The notes beneath the pieces are model-generated. The model saw nothing but the letters and a program-made list of their open reading frames with translations, was not told the origin of the DNA and did not search any database. Shown here in pieces: positions 22,916 through 35,416 of a stretch of 64,000 nt of DNA. The position numbers and the translations under genes are program-made. The DNA lies in contig JAYKXP010000192.1 of NCBI GenBank assembly GCA_037176845.1, positions 1 to 64,000 of the forward strand. The letters run 5' to 3'. Origin of the DNA: Paramarasmius palmivorus. Lineage: Eukaryota > Basidiomycota > Agaricomycetes > Agaricales > Marasmiaceae. How positions within the stretch are numbered: the stretch's first letter is position 1; every line of letters begins with the position of its first letter.

Positions 22916-25900
22916 AACCCTTTTGCGTGATTAATTGGCACTGTAATAACAATCTAAGGTACTAGACTACGTACAGCATATAAAACTTGAGATACTCTGT
23001 TCTTCTGATCCTTGTAGAGTACGGAGGCACCTTTCCCCCGACAATAGATCTACCCCTGCCGCCATGTTGCCTGATTTGTATAGCGATTAGACGGCTGACA
23101 GATCGAAGTTCAAGCAATACAGTATCGCAAAGATGGAACAAGCGAGGAACATAGTCAATAAACCAATAGCGCTCTGGTCGACCACTGAGTAGGGATATGG
23201 TTCGTGGCTCATTAAAAGAGATATATGAACGGGAGAAGCGCGAGTTATCTTTGTTGGGAGTACTAACTTTGCCCTGAGTAACGCTCAAGAATTTGTCGAT
23301 ACTCCGCAACGGATCAAACACGATGCAGAGATCAGGTCATATGTTCTCCCTTAGTCTCTTTCTGTTACAGTGATACCTTAAACCTTAATTACATGAAACA
23401 TCTTGGGAATCAGAAGATCCAAAAGCTCGCCAATTCCTTTTGGCTAACTCCGTAATATGAGTATGAGCAATTTCGCTGCTTCGATCGTCGTGTATGATAT
23501 TCACCACATGATCAGTACGACGAATGCATTCCGCAAATGTTGATACACGGAAGCTGTGGGATTTTATATATTCATTAATCATGATCTTCCCGTAATCACC
23601 GTCCTTTATCGAGGAACGTGTGTGTCTGTGTGTCCCTTACTGAGTACGTACGTAAGTCCAATAAATTGAAGATTTGACAAGACTCCTTACTTCACTAACA
23701 TCCATCGTTTGTTTGACCTTAGTTCGAGATGAGTCTCTCCTGCTTGAGCCATACCAACACTGAAAGCTTACAAGAACCGAAGCATGATCTGCATACTCTA
23801 TCACCCATCGACACGGACCAGCTGTGGATAACTCTCCGTTACTTATATTGGAGACATCCCATCAAATGGCTTGTCGATGGGCTCACGTGAAATTTCATGC
23901 TTCTGATGCGGGTGACACTATAGACATCGATGAAAACGAACCCTCTCTCTCGAATTGTGTGTGAGAGAGAGGGTTCGTTGAGGAGCTCGAGGACGATGAA
24001 ACCCGCGGATGACTTGTCGGAACTCTAGGCTCTCAGTCCAATAGATGATCTCGACTCTTTTAGCCCGGTGAAAAGTTTGTGACAAGCAGCTCGGCGTTCT
24101 GAACACGGATAAAGCATTGGGGCTTGGTACGCGGTGTTCAAGAAAGCGGATGATTAGCTGTTAAGGCGAGCTTTAACGGTGACAAGAGCACTTACCACGA
24201 TGTACCGACCGTGGCTTCTTAGTGATACTGTGTACGAGATATCAAACTCGCGACAAAACGAGCGCTATATGATACAACGAATTCAGTTCCGACTGATAGC
24301 TCCTGAAGACGCTACAAGCTCCCCTGATCTCTATACCTACTGTTTATTTGTACACATTGACTCTTTGCTGGGTTTTGGGGCTCATAGAGTTGAGCAAAGT
24401 GGGATTCCCGGAGCACACACGATCTGGAACAGAAAGAAGTCAAGTTCAAGTCGTGAAGCTGAAGTAACACCTCACCTGATCGACGAGAACTGAACGGCTG
24501 ATCACCTCTACTCCCCTAGTACTCTTGACGTGCACTTTTGGGGTATTGGTATCGACAAATATGAAAGGTGCTTTCCGTGTGTTGTGTTCCTTGCCATCAT
24601 TCGGGTGTGGAGAAGCGTCAATGAATGGACTCAATTAGTTAGAGGTATGGGTAGCGGTGTAGCAAGAAAGCATTGACAGGCTGCGAGTTGAAGCGTGTAG
24701 AGGTTCATCATTTGGCGGAATTTGCGTCCAATTACAGAGATGCGTAGATATGCTGACCAGCGAAGTAGGATTCGATACGAAAGATACAGTAATCAAGCGC
24801 TCTCACAGCTTATGATGAATAGCTTGTGCGGAACGGATTTGCAAGGAAAATGGGTATATGCTATAGAGCGAGAGATTAGAAATGAAGATCTCAAGGAAGC
24901 AGGGGAGATGCACGTACTAGCATTTCTACCTCCAGCGCACTCCATCTGAAGCCCTTAGATCCAGCTGTTTTAGCATAGTAAGCGATGGAGGTATTGAAAC
25001 GTCAGATGTCGTTCAATGGAATCGATTCGGGCGAAAGGGTGCGCCTAGTAACATTGGTAGACTAGTATAATAGTCTAGAAGCTGAAATGAGATCAGGAAG
25101 ATGTGGCGGAGAGATGTGCCAGGTATCTGGATCAAGGAAGCTATTCTATGATTCATGCATGGTCTGGGCCGTGGTCTGGTGGAAGGGAAGAGGCGTAGAG
25201 CAATTGTCGGAGAGATGATGGAAGTCGACGTGAAAAGGCAACGTTGATTATCTAAGCCCACGTTCCTCAGGCGTTAGTGGTTTAGCCGGCTGTTGTTGCC
25301 GCAGATACCGAGTTAAAGCTTCTTGTTCCTTGACCCCCATCACCATCCAAACGCCGACAGTGAGAATCGTCTTTCTCGTACATTTATCCTCTTTTTGTTG
25401 CTTAGGTACGAGGTTGAACAGTCTTTTCCCTCCTCAGACCTCTTGCTTTCCTCGATACGACTATCAAGCTGACACGTCACGACCATTTCAAGACCGTACA
25501 TGAACGATTCCCTCTGACAAAAGATCATTATACTGCCAAGTCCCCACATGGAATAGTTAAGGCACGCCCAATGTTTCCCTCCGGCACTCCAATCTCCTTT
25601 CCGGGGAGCCTGTCTCTACTGGCATACCATGTACTGGGATACAGCTCATGTGTTCTTTGACTACTGTGATGCTCCCTAGACATCATTATCGATACCGTTA
25701 CCCACTTCGAATGTATGACAGATGGGGAAATGCCGATGCAGATAAGCAGAGGGGCAAATACAAAGGACGGGTATATCAATCATCGCTTCATTCCAATCAT
25801 GATTGAATATTATCGCCTTGAAGTTTCGTATTGACCCCCGGCGATTCCATGCTACACTTTGAGCAACCTGATTCTGCATACTGCTCTCTTGGGTCCTTTA

Positions 25901-26345
25901 TCGATGTCTGTCACATCACAAGTAGATGCGACCTCCGCCCCTCCCCCAAATACAACGGACTTTGGTTACGCTCGCGCATCAACTGGACTCAATCTATCAC
26001 AGACGAAGGGGGTTATGAGCGCACGGGCATGTGGGGTGTTAGGAGGGAGGTGTGGGCATATTCTGAGGGTGTGAGCAACAAGGTATATCAACTCTTTGCT
26101 TCACTCCCGTGATGCTACTATAGAAGGTAAAGAAATGGGCTTGTTGATATAGTGATAGTCCGGGTAGACAGGTAATGGGAGACCAGAGATTGTAAGGGAT
26201 GCATAAATGTTGAGAAGCTAGCGTAGGCGTTACATCCCTGAGAATAACAATAAGTCCCGAGCTGCCTGCGAACGACCTAACGGGAACCGTATTCCCATAG
26301 TGTCTGTCCTCTGGAACAAGAGGGAAAAATTTCTTGTCGAGCTTT
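22916..26345. other. Intergenic; cassette flank, hairpin and decayed repeats
   Basis: The shared cassette flank runs to about 23330, then a segment shared with 7560-7900. An interspersed-repeat member lies at 25330-25465. Open frames between 24.1 and 26.1 kb show no domain or paralogue. Confidence 0.4.
23935..23979. repeat. Perfect 17-bp inverted repeat with 11-nt loop
   Basis: The arms 23935-23951 and 23963-23979 are exact reverse complements built on a CTCTCTC tract. The transcript would fold into a strong hairpin. There is no T-run or gene end next to it. Confidence 0.9.
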
Positions 26346-26349
26346 AGCT

Positions 26350-26871
26350 TTTTGCGTGAGGAATGGCGACAAGAATCATCAGATGAGCTCAGTATCGACG
26401 AATTGGAACTGTTATCCGACGGAGACGACGCCGTTTAGGGTGGCTGTGCCGTTTAGGAGGCGAACGTGATGGAGGTCGACCTCGTTTACGAGCATAATAT
26501 CGACTGTAAGAACCTGATGAGGAAGGAGAAAACGGGTCTGGATTTTTGTAAGGGCTTTGATGCCGTTCTTTCCCTTTCCATGGGATTTTGATCCTTGGAA
26601 GGATGGCTGACGAGTGTGAAACGACTAGCTGGAGGCGAAGGTTTTTTTGAGTAGGATAATTTAGATGTGGGTCAGTCGTAGTGAAAACAGTTGGCTGCTC
26701 GTTGAGCTCGTAAATATTCCTGGAAGGATCATGGTGCTGTGCGGTGCCGCGTTTGATTGATATTTTGGTGATGTGGGTCACAGCATGGGAAAATGACGGA
26801 ATTTGAATGAGACGAAGTTGATGGAATATATATTGAGGGTAAGGAGACAACTCTCCGTCAACTAACGACAT
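26350..26871 (-). pseudogene. Decayed gag fragment of the Ngaro-like element
   Basis: The minus-strand frame contains KGKERHQSP, a Ser-rich stretch, and RPPSRSPPKRHSHPKRRR. These correspond in order to the linker and Arg/Ser-rich region of the intact Gag at 46472-47980. The leader before the Gag start also matches ('ttttcccatgctgtg' against 'ttttcccatgctatg'), but the start ATG has become GTG. The CCHC end, the recombinase and the terminal repeats are absent. It is an old, truncated relic of the same family. Confidence 0.7.
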
Positions 26872-27267
26872 AATGAAAAATAGAATAAATGTAGGCGACG
26901 TAGTTCAGTTAGCATGACTTGTAATTAGACAACGTAAAGTGAGAAAAACCTTACCACCTGGAGGCGCGATGTGCAGGGGCGGTGAGCACGATATTATTGT
27001 ATTGCGCTCGTCCTGATGCAATACTTACTTTTGAATGCGCAAGCTGGTCCAAACCCGATGGTCAGTGTTGTTGTCAATGTTTTGTGCCTTGCGGAGTAAG
27101 ATGCAGTGAGGCGTCGAGAGTTTCAACTGGTGTCAAGAAAACATGCGACCACTATTGTATCTTGGTAGATAAACCCGGACCCGTGCAAGGGATTAGCGGC
27201 ATATTTTGAACGTGAAACATCTGCTGTTTACTCTTGATGTCAATCTATGTCCACAGGAGGAGCAGCA

Positions 27268-27274
27268 TATAAAG
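27268..27274 (+). promoter_or_regulatory. TATA box of Zn2Cys6 copy 5
   Basis: TATAAAG, 35 bp before the ATG, the one copy with a shortened spacing. Confidence 0.65.
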
Positions 27275-27302
27275 TGCTCTGATCGAGCCGTAGATCGTAA
27301 AA

Positions 27303-28020
27303 ATGGCAAGAGAAACACGTCTCTCTCAGAAACGTGTTGGTACTCGTGCTATCAGAGCATGTACCAACTGTCGTCGTCAAAAGACCAAGTGTAAGCCTCG
27401 TCATAATCGAGATGCTACAGACGACTCTGAAGCCTGCGCGCGATGTTACCTGAAAAGGATCCATTGTGAATATCTTCCCGTTAACTCTCTCTCTTCATCA
27501 CATGGGCGTAAAGTACCACAAATGGTTCTCCCCCAGCCTCCTCTATCCTTACCAGGGCTGAGCCCAATTCCACCATTATCACAGTCCAGAGGTGGACATG
27601 GTCAGACCACTGACTTCCCGTCACCTCCTTCCACTGTCATCCCACCAGATGAAGGCCCACGTTTACACTATATCCACACCAATCACCTCACTGCTGCTGT
27701 GGAAAACAGTGATGAGAGCACTATGGTCGTGGAATTATGGAACCAGGCGGGGCGTCATCAGGACCAGTCTTGGTGTAACTGGTATCCCCCTCTGGTGACG
27801 ACAACTATACCTCAGCTCGGATGTACCCCGATGGTCCCGGCACACTCAGGCTCATACGTGCAAAGGGAAAAATTTGCTTCATCCAGCTCTTCAGCGCACT
27901 CTTCTGCGCGGTTGGGTGAACGTGATATTTCGCGGGATCCCCAGACAATGTTTGCACATTCATATAACTCCACGTATTTGCTGACAGAGCAGTTAATATA
28001 GAAACACTGTAGCCATATGA
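27303..28020 (+). CDS. Short Zn2Cys6 DNA-binding protein, copy 5, tail lost
   Basis: The zinc cluster and the middle blocks are intact. The base before the splice donor changed from G to T (AT|gtttgc). If spliced (27303-27949, 28002-28020) the protein ends after six residues of exon 2, because a TGA has arisen before the CLGQ motif. If unspliced it ends at 28001 with 232 residues. Either way the Cys-rich tail is missing. A gag relic of the Ngaro-like element lies just upstream, so this cassette may have been rearranged. Confidence 0.7.
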
Positions 28021-29489
28021 CTAGGACAACTATGTTTTTGTGGACGTCACTAGATATTTTTTACATTGCACCAGAGTTTCAGCAGCATAGAGTACTAGAA
28101 CACATACAAAATATCAGATACTCTATTGGAGAAGGCTATGCGTATCAAACCTTTGATCCACGTATGTGACAAAGCCATAGTTCCTCATATAGTGGGGACG
28201 GAGACACATTTTCTCCGATAGTAGATCTATCCTTGTCGCTGTGCTGGCGAATGTGTATAGCGCTTCGAGAGTTGACAGATGGAACTTCAAGGCCAAAGCC
28301 ACTTGAATAGTACGGTATTACAAATGATGTCTCAAGCTACGAACGTGGTCCAATGGACAGAGATGTTACGCTAGCGTCTAAGTGACTGAAACTGGCTTCA
28401 ACTGAGTGGATTGAGTTGATACATAGATATATCTTGCTGTGGGCCTCAACACGGCCATCAAAATTAGCCCAACGGATCAAACACAATCCACAGATGTGAG
28501 ATGCGCTCATAATTGTCATATGTTCTTACTTACATACTCCGTCAGTGCCTTACATGACAGAGCTGATAGAAGATCCGAGAGTTTCGTCAAGTCCGTAGGC
28601 TCGACTCCATACAGTTTCGCTCCTTCATTAGTCATGCATCACCCTTGAGATTCAGCGACATTGCTCGACACTAATGCAGTATGCATAGTGTAACTGTTCG
28701 CAGTAACACCCGAGACGTCCCAAAGGGGAAATACAGAGAAGCGGTAAATTCTAGACATTCTTCGATCATGAACCTCCCGCAATCACTGCTGATCTTTGTC
28801 ATGTTTCGTACATCGCGTGTTCCTGACCGTATCGATGGTTTGGCGGTGGCTTGCTGTTCTCAACGTCCTCGCGCAGGTGGCAATCTCGGTCAAGAAGGCT
28901 CTGTTGAGTGTACAAAATCATCGGAGAAGAGATGCGTGATTCCCGGATCACAAGCCTTTTCTATGTTAAGCCCGTGTTGATTCCTGCTCACTATCATATG
29001 ACATCCCTTCCATAGTGCCATAGTCACTGACAATCGACGCCGCGAAATGCGTTCGTCATGGTGACCACCCTGTCCGTCGGCCCGAGTATGACAATACACC
29101 TTTACGAACACGACCGGATATCTGCTCGATGCAGAGGGAGCTGTCGGGCTGTACAAATCGACAGAGAAGTATGAATGTTCTGTTTCGAGGCAGTAAGCTG
29201 AAAGGGAGATTTTGTGAGCGACTTCTTTTGGACGCTGTTGTTTTTTCGTGGGCGAACGAAAATGTACTGTAGTTGTCATTCGGAGAGGATTATACCCCAT
29301 TACGCTATGGTGTTTTCTCTGGATATGCAGAGGATCCCAATTCTATCGATTGGACACGGAGACGGTATGATGGACACCTCCGAACCTTACCGCACCACGT
29401 TCAGCTAATAATACTCACTTCACATATGTGAGTGATTTATATTTTTCATTAGACACAAGACCGAGAGCACTGGTGTATTCTTGTGCTGC
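28021..29489. other. Intergenic; cassette flank then unrecognised sequence
   Basis: The cassette 3' flank is recognisable to about 28400. Beyond it I see no conserved frame. Confidence 0.4.
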
Positions 29490-30149
29490 TGGAATACTCT
29501 TGTTCGAACATGTCGCACTCTGAGATGGCTCGAGTCCGAGACGACAAGGGGCCGGAACTATTTTTGCCGTCGAACAACAAGAGGTTCTCACCTGGGCCGA
29601 AGAAAATTTGAATACGATGTCTACCGCATTGGACTGGCATTAGAGATCATACTCTCATCTAATGAGTCAAGATTGAGCGCGAAATGGACCATTTGGTGGG
29701 TACTGTGCGCAATATCGAGATATACAAGATTAGTTGATTTGCTAAGTCAGCATCGTCTCACCGGCCATCCTGCTTTGACCTACAATATTTGTGGCTCATT
29801 TCCATTGTTTCTGAACAACAACTCAGTAGGTAAAAGGCCATGCCATACCCGACAGAGTCGGAAGATTGAGAAGGTCAGTCAACATTAATCTGAAGGCGCA
29901 TTCTATGCTAGTCAGATACCAGACTTGTGGGCAATATCTAATGCTAGTAGGTGAAAAATATCGTCGTCCTCATTGACATATTTATTTTCTCATAAAATCT
30001 TTTTCGTTCATGATATGGAAGCTAGTCATCCAGGGCCACCTATCAGCTGCTTTGACCTACAGTCGCCTTGTATCGACAGCCACGCATGGTCGAAGTGGTG
30101 GCAAAAGCTTTCTATTACGCTTGGAAATGCCACAGGAAACGATCTGGAA

Positions 30150-30156
30150 TATAAAA
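30150..30156 (+). promoter_or_regulatory. TATA box and upstream module of Gln-rich family gene A
   Basis: TATAAAA, 120 bp before the ATG. It is preceded by AATGCCACAG about 25 bp upstream. The same pair occurs before genes B and C. Confidence 0.65.
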
Positions 30157-30269
30157 CCTCGTCCTCGAGCACTAGAAGGCACATTCACTCACTTCCGCGC
30201 TTTCAACCCCTCAGCTTCTCATCGCAATCTTAGCCTCTTTACCAGCTCTTCAAAGCACCTAGAAGCAAT

Positions 30270-31169
30270 ATGAACCCCAACAGTAACAACGGAAACAACG
30301 GCTACTTCCGCCCTGATGGGTACGTTTTGCACTCTGATCCTCATTTCGCGTTGTTTATTGTCGTCACACTGCAGGTACACTAACCCGACACACCCACACG
30401 TTCAAGACGAGCGTCTTCGTGCTGCTCAGCTTAACGACAGGGATGCAGGGTATGCTCAACAACAGTATCCTGCTCAGGTGTAAGTATCCTTCTTTATCCC
30501 ATTTCTCTATTTGATATCTATTTCCTTATAGAATTCCTGATCCTCGTATCATCCGAGGAAACGTGTGCCCCGAGTTGAATGTAGCGATGAATCACTGGAA
30601 CGCTGCTGTCGCCGAGGATCGTCTGCAGAAGGCTCAAGCTGCTGCCTCACGCGGGTATGTTTTATTTATCATCTCCAGCTTATTCGATCGCTCATGTTCT
30701 TTGTTAAAGGTACACCGATCAGCGTACCGGTACTACTCAAGGTCCCGCGTGTCCCGAGTTGGGTGTAGCCATGCACCAGTGGAATTCTGCTGTGGCTGAC
30801 GATCGGTTGAGAGACGCTAATCGTCGTCTTCAGCAAGAGACTGGTCACGGTGCTGCATACACTCAGCAACCACGCACTCACCCACAGCAACAACACGCAA
30901 ATCCTTACCCCAACGTCAAACAGGAGCCTGGAGCTTCGGCCTATTACCCGCAACAGCAACACGCACCTGGACCTTATCCGAATGTTCAACAAGGTTCTAG
31001 TGGACAACATACTCCCAGTAGCCGTACTCGTCGAGTCCAGGCGGAAGACGATTCGGCTGCTGCCAGGAGGTAAGCGTGGTTTCTGTTTGATAAGCCAGTA
31101 CGGTGTTCTGATGGAGACATTATTAGGGCTTTGGCTGGTTCTTCCTCTTCATCTCATCGTAGGAAGTAG
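30270..31169 (+). CDS. Gln/Pro/Tyr-rich protein family, gene A
   Basis: I do not recognise this family. Five exons (30270-30319, 30375-30479, 30532-30654, 30710-31069, 31127-31169), all with GT-AG introns of 52-57 bp, give 226 residues. The first exon encodes an Asn-rich start ending YFRPDG. A module of the form CPEL-VAM--WN-AVA-DR occurs twice, once in exon 3 and once at the start of exon 4. Next come a Gln/His/Tyr/Pro-rich segment with VKQEPG (a SUMO-site-like motif) and a basic C-terminus PSSRTRRV...ALAGSSSSSHRRK. Low-complexity composition and the basic tail suggest a nuclear or RNA-associated protein, but that is inference only. Paralogues are B (50317) and C (62415). Confidence 0.75.
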
Positions 31170-31739
31170 ATGGCATCGATGGTCATGATTCTTCATCAAG
31201 GAATCTGCTCTGGAAAAGTTATTTAGCAACGGTTCATTTACGATGTTACGACTTTACAATCTATGTATATGATCCCTTTTCCTTATGTTCCTATGCTCCC
31301 ATGATATCATGTGTGTTACTTATGTGTTTATCTTGTTCAAGTTCCAGTGTGGACTCGAAAGCCTTGACTGTGTAGCCTCGAATTCAGTGAGTGCAATGCA
31401 CGCTGCTCAATTGTCAACTGTATTTAGTGAGTGAATAATGAATTGGAAAATAGAGGAGCTCTCGCGTTTGTGGAATGTGCCTCCCTCGCTATGCATTTAG
31501 ACTCCCAGGATGATGAACGCGTAGCCTCGAGTACAGTTCTCGTTCCTGAAACTTTGAGGTGGAAGTTGCCTCGAAGTGAACACGGATCGCGGACTCCACT
31601 GAATGATAACAGTCCGACTAGCATCATGATCGTCGTACTCAATCTTCTCGCCTCCAGGACATGGTTTACTCGACACTACTGGTACCGAAATCATGTTTCC
31701 ATGAACAACTTTCGGCAGTATCTGCGATACTAAAGCGTC

Positions 31740-33090
31740 ATCACGGCCTAATGTCCATTATGGCGTAGTCGCTAGCAAGATGTTCCTTTGTTGCTGTATC
31801 GAAGCTGGTATAACCAGTAAATCAAACGCGGATTGGACTTGTACACTTGATAGATCGCCTTTCATACTGTTGATGGCCTCCTCGGATCCGTGGATTTAGT
31901 TGGATTGCCACCTCTATCGGCAAATGGATCCAAATCATAATAAACTAGATCCCCACGTTGCTTTGCAGCAGGTGAATGATAAAAAGACATTGAATCTGCA
32001 TAACCCATGTCTGTGCTCATCAATATTTGACTCAAGCTGCTTCGCGCAGGCTAAGAGGTTGTGATACCTAGCGATGTCTCAATTGATGCCGTTAACGGCA
32101 ACCTTTGCTTAGATAATCAAGTTGATTTCTGCCTTTGACCGTCACCTCGTTCTCTCCTGGTTGGTAAGTACTCCTTTCATATCTTCTGAGCTGTTAAAAT
32201 TTACTTCGCTGCTACGATATCCACAGGAACTACGCAGCTCCATATGACGTTCCTGATTCCTTCAGGATGGCCTCCCTACGACTATGACATAAAACAGCTT
32301 GCGCCGCCCGTAATCTGTTGTGTCCACGCCCCATCCTGATTTCCCTCCTCTGACTATCAAACGACTTCATCGACTACCTCCACCCACTTACGCGTTCTGT
32401 GACCTCCCGTTAGTTGGGGCTGACGAATAACCGAGAATGGGGACGGCTACGTGAAGCCAACTTCTGCTCGTCCAAAAGTAACCCGTGTTCCCCCGTAGCG
32501 TATCATTGCCTTCACGCACCGTGTTCCCCCGTAGCGTATCATTGCCTTCACGCACCCCTAGAAGACACATCAATCCTCTTTCCATCTCACGCTGAAGATG
32601 CTTCTATCTTATCAGCCCATGAACAGCCCACCTCTCATCTCATAGAAACCGTCATTACATCCCTAATGAATTCCCGACATATATTTCTCGATGCGAAAGA
32701 GAGCTCTAATTGCTCATGATCGCTCGATTTCCTCCAGATGTTCAGATTGTACACTTTATGGTTGGAGGAGGGCCGCTGAGGTAGTTGGAGGTATATGGGA
32801 TGGGAACAATGGATTCGGGTGTCAGACGTACAGGTAAGACAGGCATTGTCTTTCGTTTACTCACCTGACCTTCACCCTTCCCGTTGTCCAGGCGTAATCT
32901 GTTTCACACCTCACTTTCTCACACAAACCCACTACCCGCAGACAAACACCCATGCACACACGGTCGACGGGTGAAGAGACATCGATGGGTTCTGGTAGGC
33001 GAGTGGGTGTTCAACTGTACGGTAAGACCACAACTTCCTTTTGGATTCAGGATGTACAACCAACTCTTCGTGATCCCCTAGTCACAATGA
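31740..33090 (+). pseudogene. Decayed multi-exon gene of unknown function, copy 1
   Basis: Aligns in order with 43110-44160. Both start after a tRNA-Glu-like remnant (about 31755 here). Shared parts include exon-like sequence ending in 'acgacttcatcgactacctc' and intron-like stretches with GT-AG borders. The frame is broken repeatedly by stops and indels. It contains a perfect 36-bp tandem duplication at 32483-32554. Confidence 0.5.
32483..32554. repeat. Perfect 36-bp tandem duplication
   Basis: The units 32483-32518 and 32519-32554 are identical. Confidence 0.95.
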
Positions 33091-34620
33091 CAAATATTTT
33101 GATAGAAACGCTCTGCTGTCAGGGCCGATACCACTTACTATCGTTTTGGCATCCCTTTTGACTCGCTTGCTAGGCGTTGACCGCACGCCAGAAAGGGACA
33201 AAATCTCGCTCGGAATCCCGGTTCGGCCCCGGGCTAAAACCACCGCCGAAGGCGGGAGCTCTGTTGCTCTGTTCGGCCAAAAGTGGTCCGGATTGAGCTT
33301 CCGGTGGGCGTCAATATCTTGCGGATCATCTAATCTGATTCCTACAACTCAGTTTCCGTGATTCTTCTCAAACTACTAGAAATCTTGGAGTATCGGAAAC
33401 GGCTTCGCTCCATTGTTCCTCCAAGCAAAAGTTCTCCGTTACTCAAGGCCCAAAGCACCCCTTCCTCGAGCGCTGAGCTTGTGGAACACTAGACATATCA
33501 CAGCCAGCCCCACAAACTACACGAAACTCCCGCAATCGTCTCCATCGGGAATGTAGTTCAATCAAGAAGGCTAAAGGCACTGCCATGTGAGCGACACCGA
33601 TCCTGCGAACAGCTGATGACTCTACTAGTGCCTGCCGTGTTAACAGTTACTCGAGATGTGATCAAGCTCATCAAAGATTCTCCAAGATTTGAAGCTCCTG
33701 CCTCAGTAACAGTTTTACTGAGAACGCTGTCAATATTGTTACAACGCATTCGAGAAGCTTTCTGGCCACTATTATGTCAATAAGTCAACTGGATTCTGAT
33801 TCTGATCCATATCTTCCTCTATCATCCAGCAGTAGACGCTTGATGGTTGTGTACGAACAGTCTTAGGCCCCAAAACATTGTACTTACGTACGTACCCTGT
33901 AGAGAATCCACGTTCCTTGATGAAGGATGGCGATTGCGTAAAGATTATGATTAATCAACGCACAAAGTCCCATACCCGTACCTCAATCTTCGGCGCAATC
34001 TAATAATCGTTGTAAATATTGGCAAAATACATTCGTCATATGTACCAATCAGTGGCGAATCGCAAGTTTCAAATACGACCATCGACACAGCGTAATTGTT
34101 CATAGTCATATCACAGTTGACGCTACTGCCTACGAAATTGATGAGATTCTCGGATCTCCTGGTTCCTATCAGCTGTGTCATGCTATTAAGGCGTGACGTA
34201 TCGACCGGAAGTCAAGTTTTAAAGTACTCCCAATGAAGATGATTCGTGCTTGTTCCCGTCGATATTTTTCTTTTCATGAGCCACCAACCACGCCCTTACT
34301 CAGTCATCGAGCAGAGCAAGGCTATTGGTTCATTGACTTGTTTTGGCTGAACCCCAACAGTATGTGAAATCATGGGAATACTCAACAATCACACCCACAG
34401 CACATAACAGCTATTGGACTACGTTCGTGGCTCGTTCCGTTATTTCCAATACTGTACCGCTTGAAGTATAGCGGCAGGGGTAGATCCATCGTCGGGGCAA
34501 AGGGGATTCCGTAGTTTATTGTCGCATAGATGGATCAGCCGTCTATTAAATTATTGTGTGCTATATGCTGATAATCTAGAATGTTGAAGCTTTATTACGG
34601 TGCTAATCAATCACGGGAAT
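33091..34620. other. Intergenic; ends in inverted cassette flank
   Basis: About 33890-34590 matches the flank sequences of other cassettes on the opposite strand. No gene is supported in 33.1-33.9 kb. Confidence 0.4.
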
Positions 34621-34623
34621 ATT

Positions 34624-35374
34624 TTAGTGGCGTCCACAAGAACATTGTTGTTCGAAGCATATAGTTGGGATGTTTCTATAGTAATTGCTCTGTTAGAATA
34701 TAGATGAAGCAATACAAGAGTGCAAACCTTGTTTGGGGATTCCACGAAATATGATGTCCATCGTGCCACGCAAGAGAGTACGCCGAAGAGCTGGATGAAG
34801 CAAAGTTTCCGTTTAGCTCGTATGAGCTTGAGTGATGTACTGGGACCGACGGGATGCATTCTAGCTGGGGTATAGTTGTCGGCACAGGACGAAGATACCA
34901 ATTTCCCCAGGACTGTTCCTGATGATAATCGTCCTGATTCCGTGTCTGCTGATGCATGGAGCTTTCATAGCTACTTCCCGAGGCGGCAGCGAGGCGGTCG
35001 GTGTTTGTGTAGTCTGAACATAGGCCTTCATACGGTGAGATAACGGTGGAAGGAAGTGCTAGACAATCAGTAGCCTGATCGTCATTGTGAAGGTACTGGG
35101 ATGATCTTCGGACTGGAGTCAACCCTGACGAGGAGAGAGAAGGTTGAGGAAGGGTCATTTGTGGTGTTTTGCCCCGCCGTGAGGACGGGAGAGAATTGAC
35201 TGGAAGGTATTCGCAATGAATTCCTTTCAGGTAGCATCGCGTGCACGCCTCAGAGTCGCCTGTAACTCGATTATAACGAGGTTTACACTTGGTCTTTCGA
35301 CGACGACAGTTGGTACATGCTCTAATAGCGCGAGGACCAACACGTTGCTGAGATAGACGTTTTTCTTTGCCCAT
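34624..35374 (-). CDS. Short Zn2Cys6 DNA-binding protein, copy 6 (inverted)
   Basis: Exons 35374-34728 and 34675-34624 with a 52-bp intron give 232 residues. The zinc cluster (CTNCRRRKTKC and CTRCYLKGIHC) is intact and the tail reads CFEQQCSCGRH, so this copy looks functional. Start ATG is in the same context as other copies (MGKEKRLSQQRVGPR). Upstream on the same strand, about 0.8 kb away, is a broken cytolysin gene, so the toxin-regulator order of the 20-22 kb locus is kept in inverted orientation. Confidence 0.8.
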
Positions 35375-35410
35375 TGTTGTGATCTACAGATAGCGAAGTA
35401 ATCAGAGCAT

Positions 35411-35416
35411 CTTATA
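35411..35416 (-). promoter_or_regulatory. TATA box of Zn2Cys6 copy 6
   Basis: TATAAG on the minus strand, 42 bp before the ATG. Confidence 0.7.

Larger units (their letters stand above)
29490..31260 (+). repeat. Segmental duplicate paralogous to 61640-63450
   Basis: Covers the whole Gln-rich gene at 30270 plus about 780 bp upstream. The upstream part includes a nearly unchanged 'ccggaactatttttgccgtc' segment (29552 and 61702). Confidence 0.8.

Noticed and set aside
33146..33361. 71-codon frame in a GC-rich stretch
   Set aside because: No paralogue, domain or splice context; nearby CCGCC/GGCGG pairs look like chance.
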